A DNA stretch of 62,070 bases, taken from positions 1 to 62,070 of the forward strand of contig NZ_AXAP01000048.1 of the NCBI RefSeq assembly GCF_000472865.1, in the 5' to 3' direction. This DNA comes from Bradyrhizobium elkanii WSM2783 (GTDB taxonomy: Bacteria > Pseudomonadota > Alphaproteobacteria > Rhizobiales > Xanthobacteraceae). Below the pieces are notes generated by a model. That model did not search any database. It was not told the DNA's origin and worked only from the letters and a program-made list of their open reading frames with translations. Both the position numbers and the translations under genes were made by a program. Below, piece by piece: positions 44,738 to 53,029 of the stretch; position 1 is the stretch's first letter; each line of letters begins with the position of its first letter.

Positions 44738-44929
44738 ATGCAGGAATACCGGGCCTATCTGTTGGGAAGCGACGGCCACATTCGGAAGCAAATGGAGCTG
44801 GAAAGCGAGACCGACGACGAGGCTGTCGCTAGGGCACGCCAGCACTTCAATGGCGGGACGGTCGAGGTCTGGCAGGGGGTGCGTATCGTCGCCAAACTTG
44901 ACGATGGCTGCCGAGATGGCTCCCGATAA
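44738..44929 (+). CDS. Small hypothetical protein (63 residues)
   Basis: Begins MQEYRAYLLGSDGHIRKQME and contains DDEAVARARQHFNGGTVEVW and a terminal lysine/aspartate-rich tail. This composition is that of the small, conserved bradyrhizobial proteins that often occur in tens of paralogs, but I cannot name a domain with certainty. GGGGAAA lies upstream of the ATG. The frame is also open to 44675. Confidence 0.6.
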   Translation: MQEYRAYLLGSDGHIRKQMELESETDDEAVARARQHFNGGTVEVWQGVRIVAKLDDGCRDGSR

Positions 44930-44992
44930 GTGGACCCCTTCGTGTCAGGCCGTCGCCACGCGCAGCCTCGCAAGAAAGCCATGCGCGTCCTT

Positions 44993-45199
44993 CTATCCCG
45001 TCGGCGCGTCGCCGCTGTCGTCGGGGCCCATGCCCGACCCCGGCGTCTTGTTGTCGTCGGTGAGCTTGGGATCGCGGGTCGCCTCCTTCGAGACCGAATG
45101 CTTCGGATCCGTCTTGTGAACGGTCTGAGCGCGACGCTTGTCGGCAGGCTGCTCCTCGCCCTTGTTGTCCCTGACGATACCCTGATCCGAACGCGTCAT
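44993..45199 (-). CDS. Small hydrophilic hypothetical protein (68 residues)
   Basis: A charged, probably disordered protein: MTRSDQGIVRDNKGEEQPAD at the start and DDNKTPGSGMGPDDSG near the end. AGGGAAG lies upstream of the ATG. There is no hydrophobic segment and no recognised domain. The alternative plus-strand frames have arginine-rich, unconvincing translations. Confidence 0.5.
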   Translation of the reverse strand: MTRSDQGIVRDNKGEEQPADKRRAQTVHKTDPKHSVSKEATRDPKLTDDNKTPGSGMGPDDSGDAPTG

Positions 45200-45428
45200 C
45201 GGCTGCTTCCCTGATATCTCGACGGCCCCGACGATCTCTTTCGCCGGGGCCTGTCATCGGAGTGCTTCCGCCATCCTCCGGGGACGGATAGCGGAAGCAA
45301 CAGGCTTACGCCCGACTGCTGCAAACGTTCCAGTCGCCGGAGATTTGCACCTTTGGTTTGATCGGCTTTCATAGGTTAAGGACGCTGTCGAGGCGTCAGA
45401 CTAGCTTCGCTTCCAGATCGGAGGCGGC

Positions 45429-45638
45429 ATGAAGAAGAAGCGAAACAGATCGCGGCCGACCGAGCCATTCGAGGTCCGTTTAGAGAAATTCGCCCGCGAT
45501 GCTCGCGCCGCTGCGCGCCGGTTGCCGCTTGGCCGCGAGCGCGATGCGTTAATGAAGAAAGCCCGGCAGACCGAGAATGTCCTCGATGTCAGCGCCATGC
45601 TGAGCGTCCGCCATGTCGATGCGACCAATGAGAGGTGA
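45429..45638 (+). CDS. Small basic hypothetical protein (69 residues)
   Basis: Begins MKKKRNRSRPTEPFEVRLEK and continues as a charged helix (ARDARAAARRLPLGRERDA) ending VLDVSAMLSVRHVDATNER. The sequence fits a conserved bradyrhizobial small protein. GGAGG is six bases upstream. The downstream gene begins 16 bases after its stop. Confidence 0.6.
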   Translation: MKKKRNRSRPTEPFEVRLEKFARDARAAARRLPLGRERDALMKKARQTENVLDVSAMLSVRHVDATNER

Positions 45639-45654
45639 GATCAGGGAGGGGCAA

Positions 45655-45870
45655 ATGATCGAGAGCAAATTTGATTCGAAGACCTTGGCAATCATGAACG
45701 CCGCCTTGGATCGGATCTGTGAGCAAACGCAGCATGGCGAACGGCACTCGGTTCGCAAGAGAATCGCGAGACGCATCATCAGATCCGCCGAGGGCGGCAA
45801 GACCACGCTGACGGAACTGATCGCCGCGGGCAAGCGGTCGCTCAGCAATCTGGCTCCCGCCGCGAAATAA
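45655..45870 (+). CDS. Small hypothetical protein (71 residues)
   Basis: Begins MIESKFDSKTLAIMNAALDR and has HSVRKRIARRIIRSAEGGKT and a LTELIAAGKRSL ending, all predicted helical. The start at 45655 is chosen from GGGAGGGG directly upstream, rather than an ATG at 45613 that would overlap the previous gene. The family is common in rhizobia as an uncharacterised short protein. Confidence 0.65.
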   Translation: MIESKFDSKTLAIMNAALDRICEQTQHGERHSVRKRIARRIIRSAEGGKTTLTELIAAGKRSLSNLAPAAK

Positions 45871-45934
45871 CGGCTTTCGCAGGAACACAACCCGCCTGCC
45901 GGTTCTTGTTACCCAAACAGGAAAGGCAGCAACC

Positions 45935-46174
45935 ATGCGAGTGGCGATCATCCTTGCCTTGCTCGCGATTCTGGCGGCCGTTGGCGTCTTCGCCTATGAG
46001 GGACTGACATTGCCGGGTGCCGCGATGCCCGGCCAAGGCTATGCAGCCATGGCGATCGGCATCGTGTTCTCCGTTGTCATCGGCGTCGGCCTGATGGCAC
46101 TCCTGTTCTACTCGAGCCGCCGCGGCTATGACGAACCGCCGAAACTGTCCTCGCGCGAGGACGGCCCGCGATAA
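45935..46174 (+). CDS. Small two-helix membrane protein (79 residues)
   Basis: Hydrophobic segments at about 3-22 (VAIILALLAILAAVGVFAY) and 38-62 (MAIGIVFSVVIGVGLMALLF) are joined by a glycine-rich loop; the C-terminal tail is hydrophilic. AGGAAAGG lies upstream. I do not recognise the family. Confidence 0.65.
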   Translation: MRVAIILALLAILAAVGVFAYEGLTLPGAAMPGQGYAAMAIGIVFSVVIGVGLMALLFYSSRRGYDEPPKLSSREDGPR

Positions 46175-46175
46175 A

Positions 46176-46221
46176 GCATGATCCGGAAAAGTGGGCACCG
46201 GTTTTCCGAAAGAGATCAAGC
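46176..46221. repeat. Intergenic repeat, family H
   Basis: GCATGATCCGGAAAAGTGGG...CGGTTTTCCGAAAGAGATCAAGC, the reverse complement arrangement of the copy at 16470-16514 with minor changes. Confidence 0.8.
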
Positions 46222-46238
46222 TCAGATAAATCGAACGA

Positions 46239-47135
46239 TCACCCGGCTGCTGCGCTGGCTTCGGCAGGCAGACGGGCCCGGATTTCCGCGATCTTGCGCT
46301 TCAGCGCCGCCTGGCGCGGATCGGGCATCGCTGCCGCGCGTGCCTCCGCAATGGCCCCGGCGAGATCAGGCAGGGCGAGCACACCATCGAAGGTCGGCTT
46401 GGCGAGGTCGTCGATGATCGTGTGCCAGTCGGCGAGCCCGTGGCGGTAGCTCGCGCCGTAGCCTTCGATCATCGTCGCCGTCCGGATGACAGCGAGGGCT
46501 GCCGCGGGCTGTTTGGCCAGGCTGCGGTTGATCATATGCAGCCAGCGCTCCACCCAGACCCGCTCCTTGGCGTAGCGAATCGAGAACAGGCGCCAGCGCT
46601 TGAGGCCGGCCTCAAGCTTCAGGCGGCGGATGCTGAAGCGGTTCTTGGTGGAGAAGCGGACTTTGACCGTCCTTCGTGCCCAGCCCAGCCGCTCCAGGAT
46701 ATCGAGCACCGGCTCGGCGATCGCCGCAGGCAGAGCATCAACCAGTTCGTCGAACCGGAATCTCCTGATCTCCACCGATCCGGCCTGCGCACCCTTGTCG
46801 CCGAGTTCGAGCAGTTTCAATTGCGCGATCCGGATCGGATCCTCATAGGCCATGCGCTGCATCATCAACTGCGCGATCTCGGCAAGCATCGCTTCGTCGA
46901 CGTCGTGCCTACCGACGAAGCGCCGCAAGCGGTCGACATAGAGCTGCGCATAGCCGGCGCTCTGATAGTCGATCAGCAGGTGGATGGCATCGCTCGCGAC
47001 GGCTGCGACGCTCTCCGGCAATCCCTCGGGAAGCACTGGCTGCGTGTCGTCATCGTCGCCGAGGAAATCGGCGAACAGATAACGCAACGAGGACAGGATG
47101 CCATCGTCCGCCACGGTTGCACTCTCGCTCGTCAT
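46239..47135 (-). CDS. Stand-alone DUF6537-like protein (C-terminal half of IorB-type subunits)
   Basis: A 298-residue cytoplasmic protein. LLIDYQSAGYAQLYVDRLRR near 55, MMQRMAYEDPIRIAQLKLLE near 92, the RWRLFSIRYAKERVWVERWL segment and EGYGASYRHGLADW near 230 match the C-terminal domain of indolepyruvate oxidoreductase beta-type proteins as I recall it. The N-terminal pyruvate-oxidoreductase gamma domain is missing and the protein starts with a short acidic region. The ATG at 47135 overlaps the previous gene's stop by four bases, so it is translationally coupled to the membrane cNMP-binding protein. No IorA partner is present, so it may not act as an oxidoreductase subunit. Confidence 0.7.
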   Translation of the reverse strand: MTSESATVADDGILSSLRYLFADFLGDDDDTQPVLPEGLPESVAAVASDAIHLLIDYQSAGYAQLYVDRLRRFVGRHDVDEAMLAEIAQLMMQRMAYEDPIRIAQLKLLELGDKGAQAGSVEIRRFRFDELVDALPAAIAEPVLDILERLGWARRTVKVRFSTKNRFSIRRLKLEAGLKRWRLFSIRYAKERVWVERWLHMINRSLAKQPAAALAVIRTATMIEGYGASYRHGLADWHTIIDDLAKPTFDGVLALPDLAGAIAEARAAAMPDPRQAALKRKIAEIRARLPAEASAAAG

Positions 47136-47794
47136 GCCGGCTTCGGCTCTACCGCCGCCACCTGCTGGGCCAGCCGCTGCTCCAGCGTATCGATATTCTG
47201 GAACAGCCGCGCACTGGCAAGCCTGAGGAAGTAGAAGCCGAAGGCCGGGTTCTGCACATAGAGCTGCTCGACCTGGTCGTAGCTCACCGAAAGGATGACG
47301 CCGCCCTGGACGCATTCCAGCGTCTGCGTGCGGACGTTGGACGGCGACAGCATGCCAAGCTCGCCGACAATGGCGCCGACCGGCAGCTCGATGCCGGACT
47401 CGACCAGGCGGAAGCGGCCGCTGACGATGTAGAACATGCTGTCGGCCTTCTCGTCCTTGTAGAACAGGACTTCGCCGGCGCTGCATTTACGCTCGGTCAT
47501 GAACGGCTTCAGCCATTCCATCGAGAGATCGCTGTTGACGGACTTCCTGACGTCGCGGACGAGCTGCAGCATCTGGTGCAGGCGATAGGTATTGACCAGC
47601 AGCATGACCACCTGGACCAGAATGACCAGATAATTATGGATCGGAATGGCTGTGATGATCAGGACAATGTTTGCGAGAATGCCGAAAACGCGCAAGGGAA
47701 TCATTGTCCGCATCGTGGTCGTCGCGATCACGAAGATCGATGCGAACAACGTGCCGGCAGTCCCTGCGTGCTGAACAAGATGTGAGGTATCCAT
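47132..47794 (-). CDS. Membrane-anchored cyclic-nucleotide-binding protein (Popeye-like layout)
   Basis: A 220-residue protein. Two or three hydrophobic segments lie in the first 75 residues (LFASIFVIATTTMRTM, FGILANIVLIITAIPIHNYL and VILVQVVMLLVNTY). A cyclic-nucleotide-binding domain follows at about 90-200, with FYKDEKADSMFYIVSGRFRL and GAIVGELGMLSPSN in place of the FGE...RxA phosphate cassette. There is no helix-turn-helix, so it is not a Crp-type regulator despite likely automatic annotation. The arrangement resembles animal Popeye proteins. It is co-translated with the DUF6537 gene. Confidence 0.75.
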   Translation of the reverse strand: MDTSHLVQHAGTAGTLFASIFVIATTTMRTMIPLRVFGILANIVLIITAIPIHNYLVILVQVVMLLVNTYRLHQMLQLVRDVRKSVNSDLSMEWLKPFMTERKCSAGEVLFYKDEKADSMFYIVSGRFRLVESGIELPVGAIVGELGMLSPSNVRTQTLECVQGGVILSVSYDQVEQLYVQNPAFGFYFLRLASARLFQNIDTLEQRLAQQVAAVEPKPA

Positions 47795-48135
47795 AGGAAA
47801 CCAACCAATTTCTAAGCAGTGAATGTCGCCGCGATTTCTTAAATCCGGGGCCGCCCCGCACGGCAGCCTCTCCCTGATATACGGGAAATGTCGCTCTTTT
47901 GTTCGCGAATCTCACGACTTTGTCAGGCAAATCAGGCGCCGGCCAAGGCGCCTGGCATGCCCAGACGGGTGAGACCGAGGCGGAATGCAGCCATTTGCCA
48001 GTCGTCGTTGACGGGCTGGGCAAGGAAAGGCACCTTCCGGCAACCGGTGTGGATTACCACGTCCGCGAAGCAGCCAACAGGCCCGGCCTTGCCGAGACGA
48101 CCGACGCCAAACCGGCGCGAGCTGGAGAACCAACA

Positions 48136-48933
48136 ATGGAGCAAACCATGTCTGACGCGGCCGAGACCGCAACCCCGCCGCAGCTCGAGATTTCGGGCCC
48201 TCGCGCCACCATCCGCCTCAACCGTCCCAAGCACATGAACCGGCTGCAGGCGGAAGATCTGGTCGAGCTGGTGCGACTGTTCGACCGCGTCGAGGCCGAT
48301 CCTGCCGTCCGCGTGCTGGTGCTGACCGGCACCGGCCGGGCTTTTTCCGCCGGCTACGATCTCAATTCGGTGGCGGCCCGCGCCGGTGCTGGCAGCGACG
48401 AGCCGAGCTCCGGTTCCGTGTTCGAGGGCGTGGCCAACCGGCTCGAAGATCTGCGGGTGCCCACGATCTGCCGGCTCAACGGCGGCGTCTATGGCGGCTC
48501 GACCGATCTGGCGCTTGCCTGCGACTTCCGCATCGGCGTCGACACCGCGGAGATGTTCATGCCGGCCGCAAAGCTCGGCCTGCATTATTACCCGAGCGGT
48601 ATCAGGCGTTATGTGTCGCGGCTCGGCGTCAACAATGCCAAGATGCTGTTTCTGACCGGGCAGAAGATCAGCGCGGTGGAGATGCTGCGGATCGGCTATC
48701 TCACCGCCATGGTGCCCGAGGGCGAGCTGGACCAGGAGGTCGACCGGCTCGTGAGCCTGCTGGTCGCCAACGCGCCTCGCGCGATGGCCGGCATGAAGCG
48801 CGCCATCAATGAATTCGCTCACGGCGAGTTCGACAAGGAAGCCGCCGACACCCGTCATCGCGAGAGCCTGCGCGGGACCGAGATCAAGGAAGGCATCAAG
48901 GCGCGCGCGGAGAAACGGCCGGCGAAGTTCTGA
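48136..48933 (+). CDS. Enoyl-CoA hydratase/isomerase family protein
   Basis: A 265-residue crotonase with TGTGRAFSAGYDLNSVAA near 60-76 and NGGVYGGSTDLALACDFRIG near 113-132, then MPAAKLGLHYYPSGIRRYV. The Glu that many hydratases have in the GGG-E-A loop is replaced by Asp (STDLALA), and the second position also lacks the usual LPE. Isomerase or another crotonase activity is therefore possible. GGAGAA precedes the ATG. It is divergent from the cNMP-binding gene and not in an obvious operon. Confidence 0.8.
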   Translation: MEQTMSDAAETATPPQLEISGPRATIRLNRPKHMNRLQAEDLVELVRLFDRVEADPAVRVLVLTGTGRAFSAGYDLNSVAARAGAGSDEPSSGSVFEGVANRLEDLRVPTICRLNGGVYGGSTDLALACDFRIGVDTAEMFMPAAKLGLHYYPSGIRRYVSRLGVNNAKMLFLTGQKISAVEMLRIGYLTAMVPEGELDQEVDRLVSLLVANAPRAMAGMKRAINEFAHGEFDKEAADTRHRESLRGTEIKEGIKARAEKRPAKF

Positions 48934-49140
48934 CCGTGGGCGCGCTGCTGCCGGCAAACGTCAGTGGCACGGAATGCGCAACCAGCCGGTCGAGGTCGGC
49001 GACTGGGGCGGCTGCACTTGGATCCGCTGCGCAGCTCTTCACCGGATTCACCCGGAGAAGGAGGTTAACCAAGTTTTAGCGCCAGCCATGTCGATGATCC
49101 GGCTGGGGCATCTGTGAACACCGAGGGAGAAGGTTCCTCC

Positions 49141-49545
49141 ATGCTCAGAAACGGTACCTATGCAGCGTGGTTCAACACCTCGCTGGGCCAAGGCACCGGC
49201 ATCGCCCATGTCGAAGACGGCAGGATATGGGGTCATGACAGCATCACGACCTATAGCGGCTCCTGCGAAATCGACGGGGACCGCTTCACCGCCATCCTAT
49301 CGATCAGAAGGCACACCGAAGGACATGCAACCGTCTTCGGCGCCGATGACCTTACGCTTCGGCTTGAAGGAACGTGCGCCGACAAATTGGGTCGTTACAC
49401 AGCGACCGCGGAGCAGGTGCCGGGAGTGATCCTTGAAGGGACCCTGATTCTCAGCGAACCACAGCTGCCTGCACCGGAGCCGATCGGGCCGACACCAAAA
49501 TTCGACCCTGACAAGCTACCGAAACCACCGACGCGCACCCGCTGA
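49141..49545 (+). CDS. GrlR-like regulatory protein
   Basis: A 134-residue protein beginning MLRNGTYAAWFNTSLGQGTG. The following DGRIWGHDSITTYSGSCEID and RFTAILSIRRHTEGHATVFG match the beta-barrel fold of GrlR-type proteins, which in enteric pathogens bind and inhibit the GrlA activator. The ATG at 49141 is preferred, with GAGAAGG upstream; a GTG at 49114 is possible. The C-terminal tail is proline-rich (PAPEPIGPTPKFDPDKLPK). No type III secretion genes are in the window, so the role here is unknown. Confidence 0.72.
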   Translation: MLRNGTYAAWFNTSLGQGTGIAHVEDGRIWGHDSITTYSGSCEIDGDRFTAILSIRRHTEGHATVFGADDLTLRLEGTCADKLGRYTATAEQVPGVILEGTLILSEPQLPAPEPIGPTPKFDPDKLPKPPTRTR

Positions 49546-49583
49546 TCGGTCGCGGGTTAAACAAGCCACGTCGAGATCACGGA

Positions 49584-50297
49584 CTACTCGTCCAAGAACG
49601 TCACGGCATCCGCGACGGTCGCCCTTGATGTCCGATAGCTGTTCACCTTGTGGCTGTGATCGGCGTAGCCGAAGGAGATGCCGCAGACGACGCGGCGGTC
49701 GTCGGGCAGGTTGAAGTGACGGCGGATCAGGCCGGAATGGCGGGCGAGCGCCGCCTGCGGGATGGTGCCGAGCCCGAGCGCCTGGGCCGCCAGCATGAAA
49801 TTGCTGACATAGGCGCCGCAATCGATCGCGCCGTAAATGCCGAGCGGCTCGTTGGTGTGGATAACAGCGACATGCGGCGCCCCGAAGAAATTGTAGTTCT
49901 CCAGCGCCTGTTTTGCATACGCCGCCTTGTCGCCGCGCGCGATGCCCAGCGTGTTGTAGAGCTGGAAGCCGCTTTCGCGGCGGCGCTCGAGATAGACCCC
50001 GACATATTCGCGCGGCGGCGTGAAGTCATGGTCGTCCTTGGCGCCGGATGCCGCCTCGGCATAGATCGATTTGCGGAACCGTTCCTTGGCCTCGCCGCTC
50101 GCAATCAGGACCTGCCACGGCTGGCTGTTGCACCAGGACGCGGTGCGCTGCGCCACGTTGAGCACATGCTCGATGATCTCCCGCGGCACTTCGCGCGGCA
50201 GGAAGGCGCGAACGGAGTAGCGCTCGTTGAGGAGCTCTTCGAGCACGCCGATGCGATCTTCCGTCGTGTAACGCGGGCTTGGCGTTTTCGCATCCAT
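49584..50297 (-). CDS. Nitroreductase family protein
   Basis: A 237-residue FMN-dependent oxidoreductase with RYSVRAFLPREVP near 26-38, RTASWCNSQPWQVLIASG near 53 and the GLGTIPQAALARHSGLIRRHF segment. It is the last gene of the block 4 operon, two bases after the acyl-CoA dehydrogenase stop. Reductases of this family act on nitroaromatics, quinones or enones; here a role in reducing an unsaturated aryl intermediate or in flavin balance is possible. Confidence 0.87.
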   Translation of the reverse strand: MDAKTPSPRYTTEDRIGVLEELLNERYSVRAFLPREVPREIIEHVLNVAQRTASWCNSQPWQVLIASGEAKERFRKSIYAEAASGAKDDHDFTPPREYVGVYLERRRESGFQLYNTLGIARGDKAAYAKQALENYNFFGAPHVAVIHTNEPLGIYGAIDCGAYVSNFMLAAQALGLGTIPQAALARHSGLIRRHFNLPDDRRVVCGISFGYADHSHKVNSYRTSRATVADAVTFLDE

Positions 50298-50299
50298 GG

Positions 50300-51544
50300 T
50301 CAGCGTCCTTTGGTTGGGATCTTGTTGAACGGCACGTCCTTGTCGACGCGGATATCACCGGGCAGACCGAGCACACGTTCGGCGATGATGTTGCGCAAAA
50401 TTTCATCGGTGCCGCCGGCGATCCGCATCGACGGTGAAGTGAGCAGCATCTGCTGGAACTGGCCGCTTGCCACTTCCTCCGAAGCGCCCGTGAGCGCACC
50501 GGCGGCGCCTTCCAGGTCCATCGCGTAAGTCGCGATGTCCTGCAGCATGGTGCCCGCGACGAGCTTGCCGATCGAGTTCTCCGGTCCCGGCCGCTCGCCC
50601 TTGGAGAGCGAAGAGATCGCGCGGTAGCTGGTGTATTTCAGTCCGCTTGTCTTCACGGCCCAGCTCGCGAGCTTCGAGCGCACGGCGGGATCGTCGATCG
50701 CAAGCCCGTCCTCCGTCATCAAATTCGAGCAGAACTCGAACATTTCCGGAAAGCCGGTCGCAAGCCGCGCGCCGATCGACATACGCTCGTTCATCAAGGT
50801 GGTCAGCGAGACGTTCCAGCCGTCGCCGACCGCGCCAAGCCGCTGGCTGTCCGGGATCACGACGTCGGTGAAATAGACCTCGTTGAACTCCTGCATGCTA
50901 TTGGCCTGCTTGATCGGGCGGACTTCGACGCCTTTGCTCTTCATGTCCAGGAAGAACATGGTGAGGCCCTTGTGCTTTGGCACGTTGGGATCGGTGCGCG
51001 TGATCAAAAGCCCGTAATCGGAATAGTGCGCGCCGGAGGTCCAGATCTTCTGGCCGTTGATGATCCAGTTGTCGCCCTGCTTTTCCGCGCGCGTGCGCAG
51101 CCCTGCGACGTCAGAGCCGCCGGCCGGCTCGGAGAAGAGCTGGCACCAGATCTCTTCGCCCGAAGCGAGCTTCGGCAGATAGCGACGCTTATGCTCCTCG
51201 CTGCCATAGGCCATCACGGTTGGGCCGCACATGCCCTCGCCGATCTGGAACGGCTGGGTCAATTTGCCGTAGATGCCCTCTTCCTGCTGCCAGATCACCT
51301 TCTCGATCGGCGATGCACCGCGGCCGCCATATTCCTTCGGCCAGTGCAGGCAGGCCCAGCCGGCCTCTGCCTTCTTCTTCTGCCAGGCCTTGCCGACGTC
51401 GACGATCTCGGCCTTCTCCAGCCGGATACGGCCGAGCGACGACCTTGACAGCTCCGCCTCATACTCCTTGGGCGCGTTGGCCTCGACCCATTTGCGCGCC
51501 TCGGCGCGGAAGGCGGCTTCCTCCGGGGTGTCGTCGAAGTTCAT
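50300..51544 (-). CDS. Acyl-CoA dehydrogenase, large-subunit type (copy 2), block 4
   Basis: A 414-residue acyl-CoA dehydrogenase with WCQLFSEPAGGSDVAGLRTR near 135, WIINGQKIWTSGAHYSDYG near 160, NERMSIGARLATG near 255 with the likely catalytic Glu, and GGTDEILRNIIAERVLGLPG. It is strongly similar along the whole length to the next gene upstream (51662), including the MNFDDTP start and the DVPFNKIPTKGR end. The ATG at 51544 is preferred over an in-frame start inside the family B repeat. Confidence 0.9.
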   Translation of the reverse strand: MNFDDTPEEAAFRAEARKWVEANAPKEYEAELSRSSLGRIRLEKAEIVDVGKAWQKKKAEAGWACLHWPKEYGGRGASPIEKVIWQQEEGIYGKLTQPFQIGEGMCGPTVMAYGSEEHKRRYLPKLASGEEIWCQLFSEPAGGSDVAGLRTRAEKQGDNWIINGQKIWTSGAHYSDYGLLITRTDPNVPKHKGLTMFFLDMKSKGVEVRPIKQANSMQEFNEVYFTDVVIPDSQRLGAVGDGWNVSLTTLMNERMSIGARLATGFPEMFEFCSNLMTEDGLAIDDPAVRSKLASWAVKTSGLKYTSYRAISSLSKGERPGPENSIGKLVAGTMLQDIATYAMDLEGAAGALTGASEEVASGQFQQMLLTSPSMRIAGGTDEILRNIIAERVLGLPGDIRVDKDVPFNKIPTKGR

Positions 51545-51563
51545 TGGCGCTTCCTTTTTGTTC

Positions 51564-51654
51564 GTCATTCCGGGGCGCGCGAAGCGCGAACCCGGAATCT
51601 CGATCCACAATCTCCGGATTCCGGGTTCGCCGCTGCGCGGCGCCCCGGAATGAC
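51564..51654. repeat. Intergenic palindromic repeat, family B
   Basis: GTCATTCCGGGGCGCGCGAA...GCGCGGCGCCCCGGAATGAC between the two near-duplicate dehydrogenase genes of one operon. Confidence 0.88.
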
Positions 51655-51661
51655 GCGCGAT

Positions 51662-52906
51662 CTACGCGCGGCCTTTGGTCGGTATCTGGTTGAACGGCAC
51701 GTCCTTGTCGACCCTGATATCACCTGGCAATCCCAGTACCCGTTCGGCGATGATGTTGCGCATGATCTCGTCGGTGCCGCCCTCGACGCGGGTGCCGGGC
51801 GCGCGCAGCAGCATCGCCTGGAACTTGCCGGCGAGTTCCGCATCCGTCCCGCTCAGCACGCCGGCGGCGCCCTGCAGGTCGAGCGCGTACATCGCGACTT
51901 CCTGGATCATCGATCCCGCCACCAATTTACCGATGGAATTCTCCGGGCCCGGTCGCTCGCCCTTCGACAGGGCCGAGATCGCGCGCATGCTGGTGTATTT
52001 CAACCCGCTCGCCTTCACCGCATAGTTTGCAAGCCTTGAACGAACACTGCGATCTTCGATCGCGGGGCCGTCCTCCAGCATCAAACTGTTGCAGAACTCG
52101 AACAGTTCCGGGAAACCGGTCGAGACGCCGGCGCCGATCGACATGCGCTCATTCATCAGCGTGGTCAGCGAGACATTCCAGCCGTCATTGACTTCGCCGA
52201 GCCGCTGATGATCCGGGATCCTGACGTCGGTGAAATAGACCTCGTTGAAGTCGGATTGCCCGCTCGCCTGCTTGATCGGCCTGACTTCGACGCCTGGGCT
52301 CTTCATGTCCAGGAAGAACATCGTCAGGCCCTTGTGCTTGGGCACGGTCGGATCGGTGCGGGTCAGCAGGATGCCGTAGTCGGAATAATGCGCGCCCGAT
52401 GTCCAGATCTTCTGGCCGTTGATGATCCACTCGTCGCCCTTCCTCTCCGCACGGGTACGAAGCCCCGCGACGTCGGACCCGCCTGCGGGCTCGGAGAAGA
52501 GTTGGCACCAGATCTTTTCGCCCGAGGCCAGCGGCGGCAGATAGTGGCGCTTATGTTCCTCGCGGGCGAACGCCATCATGGTCGGGCCGCACATGCCGTG
52601 GCCGATGATGAACATCGCGCTGAGCCTGCCGAACGGACCCTCCTCCTGCTGCCAGATCACGCGCTCGATCGGCGAGGCGCCACGGCCGCCATATTCCTTC
52701 GGCCAGTGCAGACAGGCCCAGCCGGCATCCGCCTTCTTCTTCTGCCAGGCCTTTGCGACCTCGAGGATGTTGGCATTCTTGAGCTGGACGCGGCCGAGCG
52801 AGGATTTGCGCAGCTCTTCCTCATATTGCTTCGGCGCGTTCGCCGCGATCCAGGCTCTCGCCTCGGCGCGGAACGCGGCTTCCTGCGGGGTGTCGTCGAA
52901 ATTCAT
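51662..52906 (-). CDS. Acyl-CoA dehydrogenase, large-subunit type (copy 1), block 4
   Basis: A 414-residue dehydrogenase, tandem paralog of the gene at 50300. Shared blocks are AWQKKKADAGWACLHWPKEY, EEHKRHYLPPLASGEKIWCQ, SLTTLMNERMSIGAGVSTGF and RPGPENSIGKLVAGSMIQE. The differences cluster around residues 75-115 and in the C-terminal third, as expected for diverged acyl-group specificity. It probably forms a heteromeric enzyme with the smaller protein encoded just upstream at 53030. Confidence 0.9.
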   Translation of the reverse strand: MNFDDTPQEAAFRAEARAWIAANAPKQYEEELRKSSLGRVQLKNANILEVAKAWQKKKADAGWACLHWPKEYGGRGASPIERVIWQQEEGPFGRLSAMFIIGHGMCGPTMMAFAREEHKRHYLPPLASGEKIWCQLFSEPAGGSDVAGLRTRAERKGDEWIINGQKIWTSGAHYSDYGILLTRTDPTVPKHKGLTMFFLDMKSPGVEVRPIKQASGQSDFNEVYFTDVRIPDHQRLGEVNDGWNVSLTTLMNERMSIGAGVSTGFPELFEFCNSLMLEDGPAIEDRSVRSRLANYAVKASGLKYTSMRAISALSKGERPGPENSIGKLVAGSMIQEVAMYALDLQGAAGVLSGTDAELAGKFQAMLLRAPGTRVEGGTDEIMRNIIAERVLGLPGDIRVDKDVPFNQIPTKGRA

Positions 52907-52939
52907 GTTCTAAAATCCTCGGCCGTGTTTCGTGGCGTC

Positions 52940-53018
52940 GTAGGATGGGTAGAGCGCAGCGAAACCCATCATTTGCCGCCACCGGTTTGATGGTTTCGCT
53001 TCGCTCTGCCCATCCTAC
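52940..53018. repeat. Intergenic palindromic repeat, family A
   Basis: GTAGGATGGGTAGAGCGCAG...CTTCGCTCTGCCCATCCTAC, within the block 4 operon between two dehydrogenase genes. Confidence 0.85.
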
Positions 53019-53029
53019 GGTCTTACAAC

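Noticed and set aside
47136..47486. An N-terminal extension of the DUF6537 protein
   Set aside because: It would overlap the cNMP-binding gene almost half its length in another frame; the ATG at 47135 with a four-base overlap explains both genes.
47132..47794. Crp/Fnr-type transcription regulator
   Set aside because: It has membrane segments at the N-terminus and no helix-turn-helix after the nucleotide-binding domain.
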